Below the pieces are notes generated by a model. The model searched no databases. It saw nothing but the letters and a program-made list of their open reading frames with translations, and was not told the origin of the DNA. Shown one piece after another: positions 24,678-38,900 of a DNA stretch of 64,000 nucleotides. Made by a program: the position numbers and the translations under genes. Every line of letters begins with the position of its first letter. Position 1 is the first letter of the stretch. This DNA is from Paragordius varius (lineage: Eukaryota; Nematomorpha), in contig OZ176050.1 in assembly GCA_964247055.1 (NCBI GenBank), positions 10,788,001 through 10,852,000 of the forward strand, given 5' to 3'.

Positions 24678-27600
24678 ATGATGGATCCAAGTTATCAGTA
24701 AATTATGTTATATAAAATAGTTTTTAATTTCAATCAATAATGCGGTGTTTAATTATTATAACATTACACCCAGTTTGTTAAATGAGGCCGAACAATTGTT
24801 ACCTGACCCATACAAAGAAATAATTCCCTTACATTTAAAGTATAAAAAAAGGGTAAAAATAATTTTTAGATGTGTTAAAAATTTATGGGAGCGAAATTAT
24901 ACTGATTCTTTTGATTACCAAACATCACTGATACAAGTTTTTACCAAGTATTTGCAATCTAAAAATGATGAGAATTGGATGTTACCCGTTATGAATCAAA
25001 TTTGTTTGGATTTACGGAAATTAGCTTGCACAGTAAAATTTATATTGCTATTTTTTCTTCCCTATCAAGTTATATCATTCACACATTATTTGTGATTTGA
25101 TCTTAATATAATTAAAAAATAATAAAACATAAGTCAAAATAGCCTTATATTTTTTCCGATTTGTGGCTCTATTACTTTATTTTCTAATATAAAGCTTATG
25201 GCGCAACAATTTAACATAATAAATTTATTGATATGAAAGCGTTAACTATTCTTTTTGGCATGATATTTATATTCATTTAACACCCCAATAACTTTTTGGG
25301 TAGGTTAATATCTCAGAGCGATGAAATTTGATTATCTTAAAGAGTATTTAAGGTATTAAGCCGATCTTAGCAAATTCACAAACAAACCTCGAAAACAGTC
25401 TCCAAACTTTTATAAATGTGTGCAAAAAATACAATCTTACATTAAACCTCAACAAAACTAAAATTTTACATATCAACTCCCCTCATTCCTATGACTCGCT
25501 TCGGATTAATGGCGAAACAATTCAAGTAGTCAACGAATACACATACCTTGGAAGCATAATCAACAACTTAAGCTCCAGTTCCCAAGAAATAAGAAGACGC
25601 ATAGCTATCGCCAAATGCGCTCTATCCTCACACTACAAGTTATGGAAATCTCATGACATAACCCTTAAAACAAAAATCCGACTAGTAAATGCATTAATCT
25701 TTCCTATCATGTTATACGGGTGTGAAAGCTGGACTATCAAAAGTGAAGACGAAAAAAGAATAAACGCGTTTGAAATGTTTTGCTGGAGAAAGATACTTGG
25801 TATAACATGGAAGGACAAAATAAAGAATATCGACATTGTAAATAAAATTAACGCACAAACAACGCTTCGGGGTAAAATAATAAAACAAAAATTCGGTTAC
25901 TTTGGACACATTATTCGGGGCAATTCTTTGGAAAAGGATATTATGTTAGGAAAAGTAAATGGTAAGAGAGGAAGAGGCCGCAGACGTATTCGCTGGGTAG
26001 ACGAAATCTTATCACTTTCCAAATTGTCACTGCAAAAACTATCTCAAAAAGCTCACGACAGAACCGAATGGAGGAAGTTTTCCTACAAAATCGCTAATGG
26101 TCGATAACCGACTACAAGCTCAACAACAACAACAAATGCTTCCTTTAGCCTTTTTAGCGCATTACAAAAATGTAAAATTGTGAAAAATTCTCAATTTTTT
26201 TGCCGCCATTTTTTTCCATATTTTTTTAAAATTGCTATTGTAACAGGTAAATAAATGTATATTACGGTTAGAAAATGTACATAATTAATTTTAAAAAGTT
26301 TTCACATTTTACTACAAAAACTTGATATATTTTAATTTTATATCAGCTGTTAGTTTCAACCGTGTTTAGAGGTGTCCCAATTTTGAACTCTAGAAGTCGC
26401 AAAATTGCAATAAGTTTTTTAATCTAATACATGAGAACAACTGATAATTAAATTTTTCCTAATTCAAAACTGTAGTTTATTTAGAATATTGAGCTCTAGG
26501 ATATAAAACTACTCAAAATGTAAACTAAAACAAAAAAGTGAAAAGGTAATGAAGTGTTAAATTATTCAAAATTTGCAATATTTTTCCACTTTTTTTGGGC
26601 AGTTTGTAATTTAATCAAAAATATATTATTTATGATTTTAGGTCGAAACATATTACATAAAAGAAGGTCATCCTAAGCACGGATTGTATTTGGAGAAGGC
26701 TTCAGATACGCTTTTGGGATGTTTTCGCATATGTGCTACAGATAAGTAAATTTCCTAAGATTAAATCTTTAAAAATTATTTAAACCTATATAACGTTGGC
26801 CTTTTATATATAAATGCGTATCTATTTTTAAATTAGTGAGTAAATTAACCATTTTTATACTTTTTATAAAACTACAGTTTCTCATCTCCACAAACGTCAA
26901 AAAAGATGGGAATGCTCTTTCTTGTCAATCAATTATTCAAGATCTATTTTAAGGTAAACCCTTTACATATGACCTAGTTTTTTCAAGAAATGTATATTAT
27001 ATTTGGCATTTTTTATATGATTAATTCAAAAATATTTTTTGAAGATAAATAGACTCCCTTTATGCAAACCCCTGATCCGTGCCATTGATAATACTAAAAA
27101 TTTGGAAAATTACCCAAATTCTCAAGTTGTCACTTATAAGTAAACGCGTATTTTTATATTTTGTATTTTCAAATTTAATTGCGCAATTTTATAATTTAAA
27201 AAGCATATATAAAGTATGCATTTTAATGGTTGCTTATATCTCTTACTATAGTTGGGTATTTGCAACCACAGGAGTAGTGTATGGATAAAACAAAAAAATG
27301 TTAAATAAATAATTTTTTACTTTCCTGTATTACTTTGTTTATTTTATTCATAATTTACTTATTGTTTTTCCATACACTAGTGTGTTGTAAATTTCCCATT
27401 TATAGTGTGAAATAACAACCATTAAAATGCCTACTGTATATACAGTATGAGTAAGTATATATTGCCAGAAAGCTATTAATTATTGCCAAATAGCTAATAA
27501 CTTTCTAGCAATGTATACTTACTCATACTGTATGTATATATGTATAAATCACACTTGTTTTATTCAAGATTTTTTGTTGGTCGGAAAGCATTTTATGATT

Positions 27601-30600
27601 TTGATTATGAACGAGGTATGTATTTTTTATTATTTTTGAATGTTAACAAAACCAAATATTCCTATTTTAACATTTTTATAAAAATAGCTAATGAATTATT
27701 ATCGTACGCTTTTGAACACTGTGACAAACGATCAAAACGAAATATTCGAATGATTCTCATTTACCTTATTCCTGTCAAAATATTATTGGTTTTCATTTTT
27801 ACTTTTTACATTTTGTAAAATATCATATTAATTTTACTAATTTTAGGGTTATTTCCCCAGTCATTACATATTAGAGAAATACGATCTTTTAGCCTTTGAA
27901 CCAATTATTGAAGCGGTTAAGTAAGTTTTATCCGTGTTTTTTCCATAATCTATAACATATATAAACATTTTAAATTATTTTATTATATTTTTAATAAAAT
28001 TAATAGTAATATTTTAATAATTTTTAACATTATGTTTTACTTAATGTATATAAATAGAGTTACGATATTTTGTCTTAATGGTTTGTTTTTCAAAATAAAT
28101 ATTTTTGAATAAAAAACTCTATACATAAGGCAAATAAATAAAAAAAATTATGATCGAATAATATCCAATTTGTTGTTAATTTAATGTATAACATAACATT
28201 AATTTAGATGTGGAAACTTGGGGCAATTGGAAATGACAAAAGAGGCTAACAAAAAGTTTTTTGTTAAATCTGGCATATATCTTTTCCTTGACAAACTTAA
28301 AATGGTCACTTTCCGTAACCTGTTCAAAAAAGTGTATGTCGCTTATTTATATATCAATCTAATGTCGCTAAACTTGATATTTATTGCCTTATGAATCTCT
28401 TTTACATCATAAATAATTAATAAAGACAAAATTTAAAGAGTTAAGGAAAAGACAAATATTTTTTTCAAAACACAATTATATTTAAAACGATGATTTTTTA
28501 ATGTAACCTATTGTGTTGGATTACGAAATAAGGAATAGGAATGCTAATTGGTAATGCAATTTTATAATTTACAATTTTGTACATTAAGTTATAATATATA
28601 AACTGATCAATGATATAATTATATGCATTTTATTATTATTGTAGCAAAGATCGTTGTCGATTTATTGCTTTTTCGAAGGTGGATTTTCTCTAGTTTATTC
28701 GATTGTAAGTGAGTGATGTTAGCTTTTGTAAAGAGAGATTGGTTTCTTTGGTTAGGTTTTCGATCCAGCGCATCTTGCAGCGTCCACGTTTCCTGGATCC
28801 TTCGACCTTGCCTGTCATTAGTTGGATTCCAAGTCATTAGCTCTGGTAATGTGACCAAAGTATGATAATTTCATTTTGAGGCACATGCCAATCAGGTGTA
28901 TCTCGGGATATATTTTTTCAAGGATTACAGTGTTTTTTATTTTATCTTTCCAAGTGATTTGAAGTGCCTTCCGCCAGCACCAGATTTCGAAGGCGTTAAT
29001 GTATTTTTCGTCTACCTTTTTTATTGTCCAGCTTTCTGATGCATATAGCATGCTAGGAAATATTAGTAGGGCTTTAACTAAACGGATTTTTGTTTTAAGT
29101 TTGATGTCGTGTGATGACCATAGTTTATTATATTTTATCATTTTTGTCTTTGCAATTCCTATTCTTCTTTTAATGTCTGGGGTGCTGTTGTTAGTTGTAT
29201 TTATAAGACTGCCTAGGTAAGTGTATTGGGACACTACTTCTATTTGTTGGTTGTGAAAAGATAAGTTGTTATAGTGGTTATGAGCGTTTATAGTCATGAT
29301 TTTAGTTTTTTTAAAGTTGATCGTCAATCCAAATTTTTGACATTCGTTTGAGAATTCAGTTAGGAGTTTTTTCAAGTTGTCCACTGAGTTTGACAGCAGT
29401 ATGGTGTCATCAGCATAATGAAGTGATGATATAATATTGCCGGCAATGCTTGTACCATTAGTTTTATCTATTTCCCTAATACGCTTTTTATGCAGACGTT
29501 AAAAAGAGTATGTGAGAGGACACAACCTTGTCTTAAACTATTGTTCATTTGTACCCAGTTACTTGTGCCATGTGGGGTTTTTATGTTTAGTGATGAATTG
29601 GAATAGAGGGATTTAATGATGTTTAAAATGTGCTCTGAAACTCCCATCTGAGATAGTGCCCTCCACAGCGTGTCGTGTTTCACGCTGTCGAAGGCTTTTG
29701 TAAAATCAATGAAGCAGATGTGGGTTTCTTTCTGAAATTCAATTTGTTTTTCGAATATCCAACATATATTGCTGATCATGTCCCTGCATCCGCGATTGGA
29801 TCTAAATCCCGCTTGGGTATTAGAAAGTTCGGCTTCAATTATGCCTTGGATACGCCTGTGAATTATTTTGAGGAAAACTTTTGATGTTTGATTGATTAGC
29901 GCTATAGTTCTATAGTTGTTAAATAATTTAGGATCGCCTTTTTTCAAGATGGGGATGAGTATTGATTTGCACCAGTCTTGGGGGAATGAGGCGTGAGCAA
30001 ATATCTTTTGGAATAAGTCAGTTAGGATATGAATTGGGATAAAACGAATGAGTTCGGTTGGGATATCGTTGTACCCCTCCGATTTGTTGTTTAGGGAATG
30101 ATTGAGCGCCAATTCAACTTCTTCTTTGATGATCTGCGGGTCATGTTGATAGATATTACTGTTTTTGTCGGCGTTTTATAGGCTGGTGCCGTATAGTTTT
30201 ATAATACATATTGTTCCCATTGTTCCACCAGTGTTTTTTGTCCGTGATGATATCTCCATCTTCCTTTTTCATTGGGCCTTTGTAGATTTTAGACCTACGT
30301 GGAGCAATGTGATCTACGTCAGCAAAGTAGTTGTTGTTATGTTTAGCAGCGTTTTCTAGTTTTAAGCACAGCTGATTGTAGTGATCGTTTTTGTCTTTCC
30401 GAGCGCTTTTTTGGAACTCTGCGTTAAGTGATTTGTATTCTGCCATATTATTCTTGCATTTAGCTTGGCGCCGTTTGTCCGCTAAATCTAAACTTTTTTG
30501 TGATAGCTTAATTTTGTTATGATGGGATTTTTGGATAGGGATGCATTCTCTGGCTGTAGTACTAGGGATATTTTGTATTGTATTTCAAAGATTTTCAGCG

Positions 30601-31407
30601 TCATCGTCTATTTCGAGTGTTTTAAATCTGTTTTCAAGTAACAAAGGAAACTCGGTTTACAAAATATATTAGTTTTACTTTTTCCGTTTTGTCCTTATTA
30701 ATAATTACCGCTAATATAACGATTCTTTAGATTTAACATACTAAAAATGCATCAAATTGATATCCATGCATTTTTGGTGGCCCTAAAATTTGCTGGATAC
30801 GAAGAGGAAGATTGTGATCTCGATGAGGTTGAATGCTTACTCGCTAATCTAATTTACGAGGTATGTTGTGAATACAGTCAAATAAAATTATACTGACAAA
30901 ACGTAAAACACTAAAAAACTATATTTTTATCGCGATTTTTTTTAAATTAAACTCATTCAGTGTTTTGGGGCGCAAAATGAAATATTTAATGTAAATTGGA
31001 AACATACTACTCAATCATACAATTCACAATTATAATAACCTGTCTTTTTTTCCTAGTTGGTAACAACTGAGATTTAATTTGGTTAAATTTTTTTAAAACC
31101 CTAAACAATTTTAAATCATTTTTTAAGGTAATATCATATTATATTTTTATAAATGAACAATTTCAAAATATTTTTGAATACCTTATTGTTTCAATAAAAT
31201 GAGTTTTGAACATTAAAATAAAGTCCAAACATATATTTATATTTTTTCTCGTTTTCACACAAGTTTAATGATCCACTTTAAAATTCCTATTGTCATTAAT
31301 GCGATTAATTGACTAAATAGGGGAAAATTAAAGGCTACATTTCTCATCAACATCGCAAATTAGTTGTGAGTAAACTCAACGCTTTCCCTTCCCTCACAAA
31401 TCAATGA
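24678..31407 (+). CDS. PCID2: PCID2 (PCI-domain mRNA export protein, Thp1-like)
   Basis: Eleven exons: 24678-24697, 24774-25032, 26642-26745, 26878-26953, 27045-27139, 27569-27615, 27688-27788, 27847-27920, 28208-28333, 30731-30860 and 31321-31407, giving 372 aa in frame (human protein ~399). Diagnostic blocks in order are [110 protein letters not shown] and [14 protein letters not shown]. The C-terminal half is the PCI domain; PCID2 works in the TREX-2 complex coupling transcription to mRNA export at the nuclear pore. The first exon (MMDPSY) is the weakest part, and ~25 N-terminal residues of the human protein have no counterpart. Introns 2 and 9 carry LINE copies, and intron 5 carries MITEs. 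Confidence 0.93.
25365..26140 (+). mobile_element. 5'-truncated LINE (non-LTR), copy A
   Basis: The open frame runs uninterrupted to the stop at 26105-26107. It begins just after the catalytic YADD region of the reverse transcriptase and covers the C-terminal part: [55 protein letters not shown] and [13 protein letters not shown]. Loss of the 5' part is the usual result of incomplete reverse transcription. A (CAA)n tail follows at about 26112-26131 and then AAATGC. It lies in sense orientation in PCID2 intron 2. The clade is uncertain (APE-type, RTE/Jockey-like). The intact frame suggests a fairly recent insertion. Confidence 0.85.
27248..27413. mobile_element. Foldback MITE in PCID2 intron 5
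   Basis: The left arm CTATAGTTGGGTATTTGCAA is matched in inverse by the right arm (TACACTAGTGTGTTGTAAAT, then TCCCATTTATAG), giving imperfect ~40-bp inverted repeats. The right arm also resembles 47085-47135 (CACACTATTGTGTTGCATAT, then TGCCCAACTATAG). It is non-coding, with edges approximate. Confidence 0.55.
27443..27530. mobile_element. 88-bp MITE with TA duplication
   Basis: The ends CAGTATGAGTAAGTATA and TATACTTACTCATACTG are perfect inverted repeats flanked by TA on both sides, as in Tc1/mariner-type MITEs. The arms extend inward (TTGCCAGAAAGCTATT against the inverse of AACTTTCTAGCAA), so nearly the whole unit can form a hairpin. It is in PCID2 intron 5, beside the previous MITE. Confidence 0.75.
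28640..30645 (-). mobile_element. LINE (non-LTR) copy B, antisense in PCID2 intron 9
   Basis: The minus strand reads a reverse transcriptase in order: linker ([20 protein letters not shown]), [112 protein letters not shown] and [10 protein letters not shown]. These lie in at least four frame segments, with frame breaks near 30.15, 29.47 and 28.84 kb, so the copy is inactive. It lacks the endonuclease part. The 3' end at the low coordinate has an (AAT)n-like tail then AAATGC. It is the same family as copy A but more decayed and more complete. Confidence 0.88.
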
Positions 31408-32977
31408 GTACAAGACATAGTATTAGAGTTAGAATATATACTGTACATAACTATTATAATAATAATAAATTTTATATATATTATATTGATGTTTCATTTA
31501 TTATGAAATTGAAAAAACTAACCTACTTTTATATTTGTATAATTTAAGGTCTCTTTCTATCAGTTTTGCCATTATTTTTATTTAAGCATGAATGATTTAG
31601 CCTTATGGAAAAACGTTGATTCTTTGTTTTCTGGTTTTTCAGCATTAATATAAATATTTTAATAATATTATGAGATGTTATTTTAATATTAGAAATCATA
31701 TAAATGGGATGGTAAAATTTAAATATATTGTAAATAAAATTTTTATTCGAAAGCTTTAACTACTAATTTAAAACTTTGCTCACTGTTTGATTACGCGGTG
31801 GCTTTAATATGTAACAAGCCTATAATTTTTATTATTTTTATAGAAACTTCGTAGTTCTCTTTTATCTCTCAACTATTATAAAAACAAGTATAATTCGTTT
31901 TCAGCATAATATCTGATATGGAACTAATGTATTTTTATTTCTAACTCAGTTTTAGTTAACTCTTCAGCCTGAGAAGCGTTGTAATTAACACTATTTTACA
32001 GTTTATCTAAATTGAAAAAAATTCTTAGTTATATTCGCATGTAAAATTTCCAATCGTTAAAATAGCAAATGAGTATGGCTAAATTATAGTTAAACTAAGA
32101 AACTTTATAATGTTTTTTCTACTCCCAAAACAAGAATATCCTGTTAAAATACCATAAACCAACCTATAATTGCACATTTATTGTCATATAAATAAATAAT
32201 TATTTAAAAAATATAAAATCTATACGGGAATGCATATAAGTTAAGATAAATAATCTGATTATATTAAAATTTGGAGAATTTGTTTAGTTCCAAAAGCCAT
32301 TACCATCTCTGTAAAAAATATAATATTCTTATTAAATAGAATTTGAAAATACAGTAAAAATTGAAATAATACGGACAAAACGTAAAGGACAATTATTTTT
32401 TAAGACCACCATACTTTTCCAACTTGATTTTTTTAAAATATACCTCATTGTTTTCAATTGTAAAGTATTACCGAATAAAGATGTAAATTGGCAACATAGT
32501 TAATAGGGAAATTAAGGTTTAAAAAGGTGTGGTTTTTGAAAAAAAATTGTCTTTATAATTTAACGGATGAGCCGTATAAATTCAATTTTTATGTTCTCTA
32601 AAGTTTTTTTGGATAATGATATATTATTTGATCAAAATGAGTGACTTAAAAATTGCCCCAATAATATGTCGGTACAAGATATATAAAAATCGTAAAGAAA
32701 AATTAGATTTATTCATTAAGTGATTTTTCGTAAATTAAAAGTGTTGATTAATATGATAGAAAACTGATATCCTTTCCTTTAGTAAGGACTGACTTTGAAA
32801 AAAATGATTGTTCATACCAAAAACACATAAAAAACGATGACCAATTTTTAACACGATAAATAAAATTTCATCTAAAGCGCCATATTAAACTCTTAAATGG
32901 AATAATAAACATTTTTTTTTTCAGTTTTATTTTAAAAATATTTAAAATGCTTAAATCCGTGTATATTATTTTAGAAA
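31408..32977. other. Intergenic between PCID2 and golgin (convergent 3' ends)
   Basis: AT-rich DNA with no exon, transposon end or repeat partner recognised. It holds the 3' untranslated regions of two convergent genes; no specific poly(A) signal can be singled out in this composition. Confidence 0.5.
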
Positions 32978-35900
32978 TTAATGACATATTATAAATATTT
33001 TTCTTACATATGGCGATGAAGCTTGTCGAGATTTCTCTTTCTCGATTATTTTGAGACTTTTTTCCGGCGAAAATTTAAGGACGACACTTAAAACTTTGGC
33101 CATAGTCTGTTAATAATTAAATTAATTTATTTACAGTGGACTTCCTTTAATGACCGCGCTTATAATGTTGGTTTCATGTTCTTTTAACACAAACTTACTA
33201 ATTTTGATTGTTATACCCTCATAAGAGCCAAAATTAAATTAACAACTTTTTCAAAATATCTGTAAAAAGTTGAATTCAATAAATATTATATTTTATAAAT
33301 TTTACTAAAAAAATATGCGGATAATGATCCATATATTTTACAAAATCGAGGTTATTATCGGGGGAAGGGAAGAATCCACACGGTATGTTATTAAAAATAA
33401 AAAAACGCGTGAAATATTTTTATTACCAATGGTTCTTGGCCCATAATATATTCGTAAACAATTTTTCGCAAATATTCCAATTCCGATGTCTCTGGAAATA
33501 ATGGAGGGATTTGATTAATACTACCGCTGTTACTTCCGTCAGATATCTTTCGACTGTACATGAGGAGTTGTCTGGGATCATATTTTTGATTATCTATTTA
33601 TATAATAAATAAAATAAGGTCCTTAAATGTTTCAACACAATCAAACATATATTTTCAAGAATCAAATAATTTTTCCAACAATCAAAATAAGTTGCCCAAT
33701 AACTTTTTTATGTTTGACAAAGATTACTTGTAGTAATCGAAATATTATAATAAATTTATATAATTTTTGCTGAATTATTCCATATATAATAACTTTTTTA
33801 TGTTTCCAACAATCAACACATTTTAAACACCAATAATTATCATATTAAAATCAAATTAAATAGAAGTCAATCAAACTAACCTTATATATTAAACTAAAAC
33901 AGATTTTTATCAGATGAAAATAAATTAACATTAAACTATAATATGGGCGAAAAAAATTCAAACTTACTATTATAAATGTTTTGTGAGTAAGAGTTGGGTG
34001 AATTAAGGGTTGAATTAGAATTCAATGAAATATTATCCGTATTATGCATATTATGTGAATCAAAAGAGAGGATATTTGGTGTCATTGCCAAATTTCTAAT
34101 TATTCCTGTGGTCGGGCTTGCCATGGAATCCTCGAGTGATGCCAAAGAATTAAGTTGTGATCGCAAAAATGGATGCTATTTTAACATAAAATATTATCAG
34201 TCTAAAAACAATTTTTTATTTGGATAAATAAAAATATGACCATTTTTGTTAGTTTATGTATGTGTCATTCATTCAGATAACAAATTTTTATTGTAAGATA
34301 TATATTTTATATATAGCCAATTCAATAAACCCAAATGTCAAAATGATAGGTCTGTGATTAATGTTATTTATATGTAAAAATTCAAGCTTTTTTTCGATGA
34401 CAATACACCTAAAAATTTATTTTTATATTACTTTAAAATAAATTTCTATAAACTAACAGAAATTTAATAAAGGAAAATATCATATTAAAATTTACTTGGT
34501 TATTAGTAATGGCACTATCTACCGGAGAAAGGTTGGCTGAATTATCCCAAGAAATTGTGGAATCTCTGTGTAAAAAAAACAAATTGAAAAAAAAAAATTA
34601 TATAAAACAAAATTTTGTTTTAAATTAATATATGCTATAAAAAGCTATTACATATTAGGCCCGGAATGATTGTTTAAAAGGTTTTCATTGATTTCTTCAT
34701 GTTCCACATAAGATTTTTGTGTTTGAGGAGACAACAATGCTTGATTTGTATTTATCTAAATTATTTTTATTAATTTGTACCAATTATGTAAAATGTGCAT
34801 AATTTAAGAAACATTTATGAAAAGTGAGAAAAATGTCTAATGGAAAAATAAATATTTCTGTCCTTAAAAAATTAATGAAAATCATCGCAAGCGGATAGTA
34901 TATATCCAAATTAATTATTTTTTCCATATCATTTCCCAAAATAGTGTTTAAAACTTAACAGAACTCTATAAAGATAGAAAATAATATTTAAATAATTGGT
35001 TATAACAGGCTGTAAGAGATAAAAACAATACTATCCAATAAAAACAAATTTATTACCATATAAATTAAATTTAAAAACAAAAAGTTATCGTGAATTGAAA
35101 AATTTGTGAATATAACAATAAGTTAAAATCCCAAAATAATAATAAAAGAATAACAAGTGTATCGATACTAAAACTAATAATAAAACTAAACATTATTTAT
35201 AAATATGGCTAAAATTTAATAAAAAACCATAGTAACAAAAAAATTAAATTAATTCCCTTCATAAAATTAAGAGTTTTTCTATGGATAAAAGTAATAAATT
35301 CAGTATAATTTAGATTAGAAAATTGAAACTTATTTAAAAAAAATAAAGCAATGTAAACCTGCTCATTTAGCAGAGCGTTTGGGGACGAGGGTTGTTCATG
35401 TAATATGGTAAGAGCTTGTTGGAGTAATTGATTGATATGATTTTTCCACATTTGATCCTATTTGAATTTAAATAATGCAAATGTTACCATATCTTATTAA
35501 ATTAAGTTATAAAGGCAAACACGTAAAATATAAGTGGAATTTGAGTAAAAAAGCAAACTTAAAACAGTAAAACATGGCCATTTTTTTATGGCGGTCATAC
35601 ACCCATATTGATATAGTTTATATGAGTAGTGGTGTTTATAAAAAAATATAAATAACCCCGAACCCTATATTTTATAATCCTTAATACTGTATCCATAGTA
35701 ACTATAAGTGAGAATAAAAATTTTAAAACATAGTTAACCATAGAAATGACAGTGTTGTTTTGCGTTTTTACAATGGTTTAAATTAAATGATTCATTTAAT
35801 GGATATATATATTGTGATCTTAGAACAATGTAATCATTATATCGATAATATTCGGAAATATGTGTTGTTTTATTTATGATTTAAATCCTTTATAATATTT

Positions 35901-38900
35901 GTCTTCTACTAAAATAAATATTCATTACTATTTCATATTGGATATAAGGACCAAAATCAGCCCAAAGTGTGTTTGGTTCTAAAAGTTTGTTGAATTCATT
36001 GATATCATTTTCACGCATCTCCATTAAACGATTAACAATGATTTGTAATAAGCTTAAAACATAAAAACGAGTAATGATTGTAAATTAATTTTAAACAAAT
36101 TATTGTATCTCATTTTCAAATATGTTATGCAATTGACTTACTTTATTACTCAAAATGTAAAACAAAATATTAGAAGGATTATGGATATCAAAAAACTAAT
36201 TTTGCAAATCAAGCGATTAAATGAACGAAAAAATTAAATTTAAATTAAACAAAAAATTATATAAATATAAACTTATTTATAATCATTCTGACACATTGAT
36301 CAAGGTAAAATTGTAATTTAGGCCCCAATGAAATCAACTGATCTCCTTTCAGGTTTAACAAGTTTTTAAGGTCGGCAATTTCCCTTTCTCTAGCCTAAAA
36401 GAAATAAAATACCATAATATTGGGCAAAATTACTGTTCATTTTATACACTTTGTTAGAGTTATTAAAAAAATATTTGAATTATAACATTTATATAAAAAT
36501 TAAAAAATTTGCGGATCATATATTTTATAAATTAGTCTTATAATGAGAAAAAATCTTGGGTAATATGTGCTTATATACCAAAAGGGTTATTCATAAAATT
36601 ATTGCTGTAATCTTAGAATTATTAAAATACTTCAAGTTTCGTGTCATACTCATCTATAGTACGTTTCATACATTCGTCCGATTGATGTAATATGGCATAA
36701 ATATCTTCTTGGTCATTAAAAGAGGGAGATTTTAGCTTTTGAACATTCGTATTAGTTATCAATTCTGATAATTGACATTGCTGAAAAGAAAAATATAACG
36801 ATTGGATAAGTTTTAAAATTAAAAAATAATTTTTAAATATTTTTTCTAGCATTTTTACCACAATTTATAATATAAAGTGTTATACAACTTCTTGATTCAT
36901 TTTAGTATTTGCATTGTTTAGATTTGATAAGGTTAGATGGGATTTGGAATTCTTGATAGATTCCAATTCTTTTGCATGATTTACTAATGTTTCCTGATAC
37001 AAATTCCGTAAATCTCCAATGTTTTGATTACATTTTTTGATTACCAGATTTTTTTCTAACATTGCATCATCCAAATCAGCTATTCTAAAGTAACAACCGT
37101 AAAAATATTTATTAAATAAAATACTTCAATGGTAATAGTATATAAAATAGAATGAGAAGTAATGTATATAATAATCCCAACCTTTTTTCAAAATCATCCT
37201 TTAATGTTTTCATATTGATTGCATGGTCTTGCATTAGGAGAGTTCGTTCCTTTTCTAACCCAATAACCTTTTCATCCAATTCCTCAGTTATGAGTTGATT
37301 TTCCTTAAAATCGTTCAACAGCGTTTGGTATAGGGCAGACATATCTTTATTCGCCTTAGTTAATTCATCAATTTGGTGCTGATATTTATCGCATGTCAAA
37401 GTATGATCACGCCTTACACTGTTTAAAACATTTTGTAATTCATTGTGATGAGTAGTTTGGTAAGCCCGTTGTATTTGTTCAAAAAGTTGGTTATATTCAT
37501 CACGTATTGTTTTAAGTCTAGTTTGAGCTAATGTTTGTAAACTTTGAAGGACAGATTTAACCGTCTTAATTTCTCCATCTAATGCAGCTAATGAAGTATT
37601 CATGAATTGATTTTTGGAATGTAAAGCTTTGTTCTTTGCAATAATTTGCGTGAAATTAGAGATAATTTTGGCTTCCACTCTTTCTATATGTGCTTCAAGC
37701 GTTAAAATACGCTTTTTAAGCTGTTTAACCGAAAAATTAGATGTGCTAGAATCGATTGAATTTTCATTTAAATAAGGTGAAAGAAGTTGAGCAATTTTAT
37801 CGTTTTCATTGTCTTCACCCACTAATGGCAGGTAAAAAGTAGCAAAACCGCCTAAAATATTCGGCAATAATTCAACTTTTACTAAATCTTTTATAGTTTC
37901 ATCTTTTTGCTTAAATAGGGTTATAACATTTTGTGTTTGCATAGACTCCAAAGTATTTTGATGTGTAGCATTCAAAGTCCTCATAGTTTCTAGAGTTTTG
38001 TCAAGTTCAGATTGTAATTCTTTTATTTTTTGATCATCCCAAATTTTTTGTGCATTTAACTCATTTATTTCGGTTAAGATGGGAGTTATATCAACGAAAG
38101 GTATAGCGTCCAAAGCAACATCACATAATTCAGGTTGAGGTAATGATAGTGTTTGTGTCATAACATTAATAGTGTTAGCGAATGCATTTGTTTGATTGTC
38201 ACCTATAGAATATTGCATATAAAAAGTAGTAATAATTTAAAATTTATTAATCTGATAAAGATTTAGAGAAAATAGTAATCTAGATATATAGTATTAATAA
38301 ATTAAAAGGGTTAAAAAAATCTTGTTTTTATATTTGATAAATTATAGCAGGGACGCTTAAATTAAGCATTAATCAGTAATGTTTTTCGCAACATTAAAAA
38401 TGCAATGTCGTTTTTTTCGTCTCATACCAAAAAAACCAAAATTAAATAAACATAAAACCAATACCATAGCATAATAACAAATATTTGCAATCTTTGGAAA
38501 CTATTTTATCGTAAAAAATAATTCTTAATAAAAACTATATAAAAATCATATTACTGGATTCCTTATTATCTGTAGTTATAGCTTCTGTGTCGGAAGAATC
38601 GGTTATGTCCTCGTCCAACAAATCTTTTTCATTAACCTATAAAATAATATTTCTATTATATATTTCTGATTTAGTTTTTTTGAATTCGTTATCATAATGA
38701 TACGGGGTGAAATAATTCAACCCGAATATTTTAATTTTATAGTCTTAAACGGGACAAGAAAGGAACGAATTCTAACCTCTTGGATGTGAAAACCCTTTTT
38801 AAATAGTATATAAGCTTTTTATTTTTGTGCAAGTTTGTATTTAAGCTGGACGGAGAATACACTCTCCGAGTAGGGTTTATTTTTGGAGTAATACTGCATA

